A stretch of 64,000 nucleotides of DNA from Rhabdophis nuchalis (Eukaryota; Chordata; Lepidosauria; Squamata; Natricidae): contig CM077649.1 of NCBI GenBank assembly GCA_039707465.1, forward strand, positions 16,508,001-16,572,000, given 5' to 3'. How positions within the stretch are numbered: position 1 is the first letter of the stretch; the number at the start of each line of letters is the position of its first letter. The notes under the pieces were generated by a model. It was not told where the DNA came from, did not search any database, and saw nothing but the letters and a program-made list of their open reading frames with translations. Below are positions 46,518-56,102 of the stretch, piece by piece. The translations under genes were made by a program, and so were the position numbers.

Positions 46518-46999
46518 TGATCTAAGTTCCAATTTATTAAGAGAGTCATGTTGGCACATCTGGGGGAAACCTGAATCTGAGCTTCCTGAGTTTTCCCCAC
46601 CCAGATGAAAGTTCATGATCTTGCCCCCACACCCATAAGTCCATCACATGGTCCCATCTTCCACTGCCATGCTGGCAGTTCCACCCATCCAGTTCCGGTC
46701 AGGTGCAGAGACAAAGGATGACCTTGGATTCTAGAAAGGAATTTTATTTTAACATCACCTTCTACTCCTTACTATTCCCCCTCCCAATTCCCCACTAATG
46801 AAACAGCATAATACAGGGGTCTGCAAAGTCGGCTCTTTTAAGACTGGTGGACTTCAACTCCCAGCTAGGCTGGCTGGGGAATTCTGGGAGTTGAAGTCCA
46901 CCAGTCTTAAAAGAGCCGACTTTGCAGACCCCTGGCATAGTAGAATAGAACATTAGTGTGGCAGGCCAAAGATCCCAAAAGGAACCGGCTGCAGGCCTG
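46518..46999 (-). mobile_element. Solo-LTR-like element (TGTCAGGCCT family), copy 1
   Basis: In minus sense it starts TGTCAGGCCTGCAGCCGG and ends near AATAAATTGGAAC, with blocks TTGGACCATGTGATGG-like, GTGCCAACATGAC and CTGGATGGGTGG. The same order occurs at 53711-54199. No coding. It interrupts the LINE remnant and itself carries a palindromic MITE (46814-46934). Confidence 0.6.
46814..46934. mobile_element. Snap-back hAT MITE (GGGTCTGCA subfamily)
   Basis: Ends CAGGGGTCTGCAAAG / complement; TSD GCATAATA versus GCATAGTA (46806-46813, 46935-46942). Confidence 0.88.
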
Positions 47000-47210
47000 A
47001 CAATCTGAAAGAAGATTGTTATCTTCTTGCAAGAGCTAACTTTGTGGACTCTTGTTTCTTCAGCTTCTTTGTAGAAGCAGCACTTGCTGTCTTCTCAATT
47101 CTGGTTTCGTATGCATTTGCTCTTAAGTCTTGCCCTTGTGCCGTCAGAATTAGTTCCTCTGTCTCTTTCTTAAATTTGTGGCGACGGCAGTCTTCAATTA
47201 ACAATTATTT
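47000..47210 (-). mobile_element. LINE remnant, possibly R4-like, upstream part
   Basis: Minus-strand open stretch KKETEELILTAQGQDLRANA, YETRIEKTASAA. The 'KKETE--L-AAQ-Q-LR-N---I-K' pattern belongs just before the zinc-knuckle/YKxRHD block of the same LINE ORF found at 46320-46517. Confidence 0.45.
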
Positions 47211-47570
47211 GTGTAGTGACTGTTTGGAGTTCACGACACTGAAAAAATGACCTATTGTTTTTCACACTTATGACCATTGTAGGTTCCCATGCTCATGTGA
47301 TCAAAATTTGGATACTTGGCAACTGGCATGTATTTATGACAGTTGCAGTGGTCCCAGGGTTATGCAATCACAGCCTGCAACCCTCTGGCAAGCAAAGTCA
47401 ATGAGGAAGCCAAATTCACGTAACAGCATGTGTTACCAATTTAACAACTGCAGTAATTCACTTAACAACTGTGGTAAGAACGGTCATAAAATGGGACAAA
47501 GCTCTTTTAACACCGGTCTTGCTTAGCAACAGAAATGTTGGGGTCAATTGTGGTCATAAGTAGCTGTAGG
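47205..47570. mobile_element. pogo-like MITE, eroded copy
   Basis: Internal blocks (TTTTCACACTTATGACCATT, CATGTGATCAAAATTTGG, CTTGCTTAGCAAC, GTCAATTGTGGTCATAAGT) match 15155-15527 in order. The terminal repeats have decayed. Confidence 0.7.
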
Positions 47571-48039
47571 ATGGTCCGACAAGGGTAATAAAACAATGAG
47601 AAGACTGTATTAGACTCAAGCAAAAGAATGCAGGAAGAGGCAATGATGGATTCCTCTGTGCAAAAATGAAAAGTACAGAAAGAAGGGAGCAGCATCCCAA
47701 AGGATAAAGGAGGCAGTATTTGACTAAGGCACCAAGACTAAGGCCTTGAGGCATAGATGGAATTGCTACTACAAACAACTGTCAGATGAAAGCAACCTGA
47801 GCCCAGGGCAGAACTGAAACCTGAGGGGGGGGGGAAATCTCATACAAGAGTCTCTTCTAGATCTCCCAAAGGTAAAAGGAGGGAGGGGGAGTGCATTAGG
47901 ATACACATTAAGTGCATTAAATGCATTCTGAAAAAGCTTGATGAACAATTCCAAGCACATTCAGACTTGCAAGATTCTGAAAGACTTGAGGTATAATAAA
48001 CTGGTTGGATGAGGGGGTATCTAATTCTGACACCCCCTT

Positions 48040-48469
48040 TCTTCAACTAATTACAAGACTCTTGGCTGCTTGCCTGAATGACAGAGACAAAGCTTATTCA
48101 CACAAACTCAACTCAAGACACTCAAACCTAGAAATGACACGTTGTTCTCTGCAAACTTCCTTAGCAGAGGCTTCCTTTTAAACCCTCTTGGGAGGGGCCA
48201 GTCATTAGGCATCTGGGACTAATTCACCTCCTTTGAGTTCGCCTCTGCTGCAACTGAAGCTTTCTTTTTTCAGCCCATCTTAACCTAGCATCAGAGTCAA
48301 ACTGGCCTTGATCCTCCCCACTACTCCAAGACCCAGGTGCCCCCTGATGACTAGCCGGGCTCTCTGCTCTCTCAAGGTCGCCCTCCTCCTCCAGAGCAGA
48401 CTCATAGGACTCCTCACTAGAGGAGTCCATCAGCAGCTCATCCGGAGCCGGCTGGGCCACAACACTAAT
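48040..48469 (-). mobile_element. LTR-retrotransposon LTR with an internal acidic ORF
   Basis: In minus sense starts TGTTGTGGCCCAGCCGG (48469). It carries an open 70-plus-codon frame rich in Ser/Glu (SSSEESYESALEEEGDLERA), then a TATA-like TTTAAAAGG (about 48180), GTGAATAAGC (polyadenylation-like) and an end near 48040. This is the layout of a gypsy-type LTR whose U3 contains a coding-like stretch. The matching LTR and gag/pol are absent. Confidence 0.5.
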
Positions 48470-48809
48470 CTAATATCTAATTCAGCAACTGTTGCATACA
48501 ATAGCAATTTAATATTCTTGGCAAGCACCTATTTTACCACTTTAATAAGTAATTGGCCATTTTTTCTACATTCTAAAGTGTGATACCATATCTTTCAGGG
48601 TTAATTATTGTCCCATTTCTTTTTTGTTGCCTTTTGTCATGAAAAAGCTCAAGCCAATATACAAATTATTTCTGCCTCTTATTTTATCCACACAATAGTC
48701 CTATGAGAGTGTTGGCATTAAGACACATGATTGGCTCCAAATTACACAGAAAACTCTTTTTGAGTGGGAGCTTGAGATTGCATTCAGAATCCAACTCTTG
48801 TCCCTAGGC

Positions 48810-48944
48810 CAGGGGTCTCCAATCTTTGCAACTTTAAGTCTGAAGGTCTTCAGCTCCCAGAATTCTCCAGCCAGCCAAGCTGGCTGGAGAAGTCTGGGAG
48901 CTGAAGTCCTTCAGACTTAAAGTTGCAAAGGTTGGAGACCCCTG
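48810..48944. mobile_element. Snap-back hAT MITE (GGGTCTCCAA subfamily)
   Basis: Ends CAGGGGTCTCC / GGAGACCCCTG; TSD CCCTAGGC versus CCCTAAGC (48802-48809, 48945-48952). Confidence 0.9.
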
Positions 48945-49776
48945 CCCTAAGCTACACAACTCTGAGTGCTCAGTCTATCTTCAGTCTAGTCTTGTGCTAA
49001 TCTAAATTACATTTAATCAATAATAAATAAATACCAGCTAGAGGTACATAGTGTAATTATTGCTATTAAACATGAACCTTTAATCTTCTGAACATGCCAG
49101 ACAGAAATGCTATACATCCTACTAGAGTGTCAGGAAGGCAGCAGCTCTTCTCATCACAAATGTGTCCTGCGTATGTCAACAGTGTCTTGGAAGAGTTTGT
49201 TGATTTAGATGAATAACATATTTTACATTTCAATAACAGAATATTTGGGGATGTGATAGAATGATAACTTTCACTGCAGTATCTTGAAGCCATCATTCTG
49301 AGGATCCGTTGTAGGATTATTATTAATAATAAAACCAAATATTTTGTACAATAAATACCTGCATGCAGACAATTGCTGACTATTGTGGGTTTTTCTATTA
49401 TGTAGTCATACTGGCGATAAAGATATTTGGAAGATATTCACAGTGCTGAAATAAATTCTAGTTTTCATACCTACTGGATAGGATCCACAATAACATTCTG
49501 TTGGAGAGGGCAGCTTTAGTAGGAAGTTCCATAGTAAGTATTAAAATTCATGCTACACAATCACAAGCATGCACAATCCAAGAGAGTTTCAGCTTTACTG
49601 AAGAACCTTCATGTAATGTAATTGGTGTGGAATGGAAGAGGCTGTTAACATAAGAATGCATTGTCTAATTCTCTTCTCTCTTCTGTGTCTTGTTTCGTGA
49701 TAGGCTTCAATCATAACCTGGGGCAAGAGAAGGTCACCGTCATGGAGCCTGAGGTAAAGCTAGGCTACTTGGCAAA

Positions 49777-49894
49777 GAAGTGCTCCACAAGGCAAAATCA
49801 ATGATATGATTTCTAATTTATAAAATACATTATATGAAGTGCTCCATAAGGCAAAATCAATGATATGATTTCTAATTTATAAAATACATTATAT
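49777..49894. repeat. 59-bp tandem duplication
   Basis: Two units, 49777-49835 and 49836-49894, each starting GAAGTGCTCC and ending ATACATTATAT. They differ at one base (CCACAAGG / CCATAAGG), so the duplication is recent. Confidence 0.9.
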
Positions 49895-50249
49895 GATTTA
49901 GGATATTATGGTAAGACTGCTTTCCTCCAGTGTCTTGCTGGTATTTGCAGATATCCAAATAATTCTTCCTAATTCTGAAGGCTATACTTTGCTGCTAGAG
50001 AGTTATGAATAGATGATAGTTTAGATTCTCATATTAGATCTCTTGGTGGTTATGGGAGAAAGGAGAAATGCAGATACACAGTTGTCTAAAAGGAAGAAGT
50101 TTTAAAAACCAGAGAATGAGACATTAAGACTAAAAAAGAACCCTCTGGAGGGAAAAGCAGGAGCTTTCTTATGGATATGATTGTAGGCAGCTAAGGGTTT
50201 AATAGTGGTTAAAACTGACTTGGTTCTGATGGATTTGGAACATTATATC

Positions 50250-50424
50250 CAGGGGTGGGTTTCAAATTTTTTAGAACCTACTCTGTAGGTGTGGCCCATT
50301 TTGTGGGCGTGGCTTGGCAGTCATGTGACAGGTGGGAGTGGCCACCTTTTAAAATATGGTGAAACTCATTTAACAACGGTCTTGCTTAGCAACCAAAATT
50401 TTGGACTCAATTGTGATGATAAAT

Positions 50425-50473
<49 letters not shown>

Positions 50474-50646
50474 TTTCCTTTCTTTCTTCCTTTTTTCCTT
50501 CCTTTCCTTTCCTTCCCGTTGGGTCACTGGCAGCGGTAGGCCAGATTTACTTCCAGGTACACCGGTGGAACCCCCTCTCACCGGTTCTCTAAATTTCACC
50601 AACCGGTTCTCGCGAGTAGGTGCGAACCTGCAGAAACCCACCCCTG
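50250..50646 (-). mobile_element. Microsatellite-carrying hAT MITE, copy 4
   Basis: Reverse orientation; TIRs CAGGGGTGGGTTTC / GAAACCCACCCCTG, TSD ATTATATC (50242-50249, 50647-50654). (TTTC)n tract at about 50424-50515, interrupted by CTTCTTTCC. Interior order as in copies 1-3. Confidence 0.93.
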
Positions 50647-50844
50647 ATTATATCTTAATCTAAGAAAAAATATCCAGTGATCCTAAAGTAAATGGATCGT
50701 GTTTTTTTTACTGCTGAGGGCTTAGCTGTTTTTGAGTAGAGTGACTTTCATGAAATATTTGAGGGGAAGATCCAGAGGAAGATTCATGAAGAAAAGTACC
50801 ATCCCAATTCAGACAGTAAGCCTGTTATGGGTGTGCCACAAGAC

Positions 50845-50956
50845 CAGGGATGTCCAAACTTGGGAACTTTAAGACTTGTGGACTTCAACTCCTGGCTGGG
50901 GAATTCTGGGAGTTGAAGTCCACAAGTCTTAAAGTTCCCAAGTTTGGACATCCCTG
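50845..50956. mobile_element. Snap-back hAT MITE (GGGTGTCCAAA subfamily)
   Basis: Ends CAGGGATGTCCAAAC / complement; perfect TSD CACAAGAC (50837-50844, 50957-50964). Confidence 0.9.
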
Positions 50957-51410
50957 CACAAGACAGACCAAAGAAAGATCAAAGATTTATTTATAGGAGA
51001 GTCATCACTAGATCAGGTCAGATGCTGAGAGACAAATTAATGTTTGCCTATACGTTCTGTAAGTTCTTTTCTTAAATCTAGATATAAATAGTTGTACAAT
51101 TTAATACCACCAAAAGAGTATCATGCAGGAAAAGGATTTGCTTGCAAAAGACAAAACAGTCAAGTTAGAAAAGTGAAATGACTTGACTCTTCTAATTGAA
51201 GCGTAGAACAGCCTGTCCTGTTCTAATTGAAGTGTAGCTGAACGTGCTTCTTGGGGTCTTTTCTGTGAATTAAAAAAAGGGGGAAACTGCTCTGGGAACC
51301 TGAAGTGTTTAATCAGAAGCCTCAAAGATTTGTACACACTCATAACAGGCAACATTTCATAAATTCATTCAGATGATATATTTTTGTTTCATTCGGTTGA
51401 CCATCTATAC

Positions 51411-51552
51411 CAGAGGTTCCCAAACTTGGCAACTTTAAGACTTGTGGACTTCAACTCCAAAAATTCTCCAGCCAGCAGAGTTCTCTGCTGGCTGGAGAAT
51501 TTTGGGAGTTGAAGTCCACAAGTCTTAAAGTTGCCAAGTTTGGGAACCTCTG
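51411..51552. mobile_element. Snap-back hAT MITE (GGGTTCCCAAA subfamily)
   Basis: Ends CAGAGGTTCCC / GGGAACCTCTG; perfect TSD ATCTATAC (51403-51410, 51553-51560). The arms are almost perfect complements around AGAGTTCTCT. Confidence 0.92.
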
Positions 51553-52390
51553 ATCTATACTTTGACTCAAATTGATGGATGGGTTATTTTTACCTATAAC
51601 TATGTGAAACACATTTCTATAATGATTAAATTAACTTCTTGCCATACTACGTTTCCAGCCAAGAGTAAGGACTTGTTTAATTTCATCTGTGGTCCTGTTA
51701 ATCAGCACCAGCGTTCCTCTGTTATAAGAAAGAAACTATTTCTATCTCTGCAGCCTTGTTTTAGATCCCTCTATTTGTGGAGGAAAATACTTAGAGTCCT
51801 TATGTGGGGAGTGGCACAGAATATTTATACTCAGATTGACCCTTGTAAAATGGTACAATATTATTCTCTAGCCTTTCGCGTGTCATTTTAGTAAGTTTCA
51901 ATAAAAGAACAGCTAACAATTTTGACTAATAATTGGCCTCTAACAACAAATACAGATGGCATCTGATGTCTGCTTATAATTCCCTTTTATCCAAGTTCAG
52001 TCTTTGAATTTAAACATTAATTATTATTGTTTCCGTAACATTTATCAGAATATGAAAGTATCTTACAAAAGTCTCTGCTTTTTATAATAACTCTAGGGAG
52101 CTGATCAATGTTCTTCTAATCATTTAGTGGGTTTAATGGTTTATGTGAAATGTTTCAGTGTGAAGTTTTGCTTGGGAAATTGTACTGAGACTGCTTTATC
52201 TTGTTGAATGATGGCCTATAATTTAAAATTATCAGATCATAAGAGTAGGATTCTGCTACTGTCAGTACTTCTCAGTAACGTCAAGTAGCATCAAACATGG
52301 TATCCTTTTTTGGCTGTCCTAGATGCTGTGTTGGAGGCACTGTTTTGCAGTAGAATTGAATGTTCCTTTTGGCACATACATAGATTAATG

Positions 52391-52496
52391 CAGGGGTCTC
52401 CAGCCTTTGCAACTTTAAGTCTGAAGCTTTGCTGGCTGGATAATTCTGGGAGCTGAAGTCCTTCAGACTTAAAGTTGCAAAGGTTGGAGACCCCTG
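52391..52496. mobile_element. Snap-back hAT MITE sharing its left flank with the 5.3-kb locus
   Basis: Perfect TSD GATTAATG (52383-52390, 52497-52504). The whole of 52329-52496, including 54 bp of unique flank and the left TSD, recurs at 5310-5477 with the same length and few mismatches. Confidence 0.9.
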
Positions 52497-53040
52497 GATT
52501 AATGAATGAACTACGGTGGCGAAGAATTTTATTTTACCTTCTATACTGTTTAGCCTTGGTTCCAGTTGCCCAGTGAGTATGATTTAAAGGGATGGAATTG
52601 ACTTTTATTTTCAAAAAATAAAAGTTATCTGTCAGCTAAATTTGATGGCAGGATAAATTAATAGATGGCATAAGGCTCAATAATCTTTGGGACTGACTTT
52701 CCCACCATGAATCCTCCTGATTAGTTTACATCAGCAGGAAAGACTTTTTGAAGATGGCCCCACTTCCAACTCGGCTACACAGGAAAGGATTTTTCATCAG
52801 GCATGAAATGAATACTTCTTAAAGAGATACATGGGTCAAAAGCACGGCTTCTGTAAAGTGTTGATAATTATATTTCCATGTTTTACTTTAATTTTGTAGT
52901 TGGCATCAATTTCATTGTAATATTTTATAGTTTGTATTTTTTTTATTTTTGTAACCACTTTAAATAAATAGAATTTCCCCCTCCAAATCAGCACTGTTTC
53001 TTCAGTCGACAAATTTGACAACCCCAGAAAATGGAAAGAA

Positions 53041-53360
53041 ATAATTGCTCCTCTACCTATTTTTATTTTTGTTACAACACATTCTATTTAGTGATTTTGA
53101 TCAAACTATCCTGAAGTATTTTTTCACCACTGTTAATGCAAGTTTGGGTACTTTGGTTGACCTATCACAAGACCCTCACCTGATGTCACCCACACCTGAC
53201 CTGACCCATCACAGGACTCATCCTCCACCTGATGTGACCCTCCCATTACAAGTCTTACTGATTACATTAAGCCTTTATAAGCAGAAAAACACCAACACTG
53301 GCATTCTTTAAATTCCACTGAAGATGTTACCTAGCGTGGTAAAAAATGTTTGGAACTTCC
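53041..53360 (+). mobile_element. Possible Penelope terminal-repeat remnant
   Basis: Contains ACTGAAGATGTTACCTAGCG and GGTAA, which align with the hammerhead-bearing repeats at 25.2 and 26.3 kb. The GAAA box is degraded (53318-53346), so it is unlikely to fold actively. Confidence 0.35.
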
Positions 53361-53710
53361 AGCCTCACTTTGTTCATATAGAGTGAATGAAAGAGGATCA
53401 AATTACAAGGATCAGGAAAGTTATGATAGACTGACAATATCCTTAAAAAGAGAAACACACAGGCACACACATACAGCAGTGTGTAGCAGTGTGGTGGATG
53501 GATTTGATAGGGGGGGAAAGGATGATTTGCATGCATAGAAATTTAGGAATATGGTGTCATTTTCTGAGTCTTCATGCCACCTAGTTTTGGGTTGATGATA
53601 GGGGCTCAGGACTCCAGGTAGCACCCCAGAGTTTGGGTGAGCTGGCTGAGGTTTTAAAAGAGATTCGGGTTAATTTCAGAGTTCCAAGTAACACCCCAAT
53701 GAAAGAAGAC

Positions 53711-54199
53711 TGTGAGACTTTCCTCAAAGTTCCATTTTATTAGAGATGTCATATTGGCACATCTGGGAAAACTCAAATCTGAAAGCTTCCAGGTTTTCCC
53801 CACCCAACTGAAAGTTCAAGCCCCTGCCCAGCACCCACATTCAAATTCAAATTCAAATTCAAATTTAATTTGTAGAACCGCTCCCTCTCCCCACAGGGAC
53901 TCGGGGCGGTGCACAGGGAAAGTAAAAACAATAAATATACAAATATAAATACATAATATAAAAGCAGATTAATTCCACATGTCCATCACATGATCCAATC
54001 AGATCCCATCCCAACCGGAGATGCCTCCCAGTCATTCCACTCCAGGTGCAGGGCAAGATGTCCTTGACTCTCTGAGAAATGAATGTTATTTAGACTATGT
54101 AATCTCCCATACTCCATATAATCCCCCTTCCCATTTTCCCACAGACTAAATGTGGCAGGCTTGAAGGCCGAAAGCCAAAGATGGCTTCCAGGCCTGACA
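53711..54199 (-). mobile_element. Solo-LTR-like element (TGTCAGGCCT family), copy 2
   Basis: Minus sense starts TGTCAGGCCTGGAAGCC and ends AATAAAATGGAAC...CTCACA (TG...CA ends). It shares the order of blocks with copy 1 (46518-46999). A 3' tail of an L2-like LINE (about 53840-53978, with (ATTCAA)n and GACTCGGGGCGGTGCACAG) is nested inside. No clear TSD. Confidence 0.6.
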
Positions 54200-54959
54200 T
54201 ATGGTATATGGTGTTAGTAAAATTTGTAGGGCACAGATGTCTATTGAAACAAAGTTGATCAAACTTTAATTTACACAAGGTACATACATTTCTATAAAAT
54301 GTATGAACATTGTTCATCATCCTTTGGAAATAATGGGCTTTGTTCATTATTTGGGAGGGAAAGTATTAAATCAAATTCAGAATACTGAATTTGCATCTTA
54401 CCAAATTGGGACATGGGACATGAAATCAAGGTTCTACTGCACTGTCTTTTCTTCATATCATTCCTTTCATTTATTTTGCTTATTTTCTTACTCTTCTTCC
54501 CTACTTTGCATAAAAAGAGGTGGAAAATAAGTTATCACCGAGACGATATTCATAGTATAGTTGAAAGAGAATTAACATGACAAAATATAAAACAAAAGTG
54601 TTCAGTTGTCAGAATATGGAGTTGAAGCAAAGCAACATTTATGGTATCAACTGCAATAACCTTAAAAATATTAAGAAATGTAAATCTGACTTTTGGAAGC
54701 GGATCCTCCAAATAGTTATTAATTATTTACAAGCAAATTAGAGTCTAGTATTCCAAAACAAATGATCGATTTTCATTTCAAAATATGTATTTAAATTGTA
54801 CATTAATTATAAATCCTATAAATTAATATTCTATTTTAAAATTTGAATTTTTTTCACTCATGCTCATTTTTGGCTCAAAATATAATTCTTTAAGTCTCAA
54901 CTGCTTAAGACATGAAATCAAGCCAATATTTCTACATGTGCAGAGTATTATGTCCACTA

Positions 54960-55213
54960 CCATGTTTCCCCGAAAATAAAACAGGGTCTTATTTTCTTTT
55001 GGCCCCTGAAATAAGCGCTAGGCCTTATTTTTGGGGAGGTCTTATTATTTTTGAGGTGCAGGAGGCGGTTAGCGTTGTCACCTCATGGCTGCTCATCTGT
55101 TGCAATATTTTTGGAGAGGGCTTATTTTGGGGGAAGGGCTTATTTTAGCGCATGCGCTCAAAAGCCCGATTGGGCTCATTATCCGGGGAGGTCTTATTTG
55201 GGGGGAAACAGGG
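54960..55213. mobile_element. Tc1/mariner-type MITE (TGTTTCCCC family)
   Basis: Ends CATGTTTCCCCGAAAATAA and TTGGGGGGAAACAGGG with TA at 54958-54959 and 55214-55215. The interior repeats GGTCTTATTTT / GGGCTTATTTT. Confidence 0.8.
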
Positions 55214-56102
55214 TATTAACATCCATTCACATCTATAATATCTATATCGGGAAACAGTGTTCCAGAAAAGACCATCAAAATGGAGTTTGAAAGCCAGTAA
55301 TTTGGATTATTCTACTGCTGCAGTCCAAGAAATAGAAAGTGAAACTAACAGAAAAATCCAGAGGGATTTTTATAAAATGCAGGATTATCTGGATGAATTT
55401 TATCAATAGGGAATTCATTACCGAAGAGTTGGTTACCATGGTCCTTAAGAAGATTTGATTATTCTGAGAAAAATCTCTCTGGATGCAAAAGATTGTAATA
55501 GATGTCCGTGGGTAAATGCCATCTTTTGGAGACAATGATTGCAAACATAGCTGTAACCTAACTATAGAGATTCTGTTGGCATATTGTTTGTCTAAAGATC
55601 TGTCTCAAAGCTTTTAAAATTAGTATTATTTAGGGAAAGAATTGGCTTGGATCATCCCAAGAACTATTCTAAATATCTAGTGGGTAAGGTCACTTGGATC
55701 TGCTCAGAGATAGATTTTGGCTGAGCAGCTTAGAGAATGAAGCTGCTGGGTGAGATCATCTATCAGCAGGGGGGGAGATATCACAAGCATGCTGTTAATA
55801 CCCAGGTGTACATCTCTGTACTGGATTGTACAAATGATTCAGTAAAAGTGCTTACCAGTGCTAGAAGTGATGAGGGCATAGATAGGGACGAACATTTCAA
55901 CCCAAGCAGAAACAACTATCTCCGGGTTTCAGAGTGCCATGTTCTGGAGCTGTTTTATCAATAACTCCAGATAGAGTAGCATTCCCCAGAGTTGTTGCAC
56001 AATCTGGGAGTCCTTGTGGATTTTCAAGTCCTGCCCGAGGAGCAGGTGATGTATTCGTTAGGAGGGTCTTTGTGCAAATCCATCTTGTGTGACAGTTGTG
56101 CC

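Noticed and set aside
53318..53346. Fourth hammerhead core
   Set aside because: CTGAAGA and the stem are visible, but the GAAA box is lost. Kept only as a Penelope-remnant hint.
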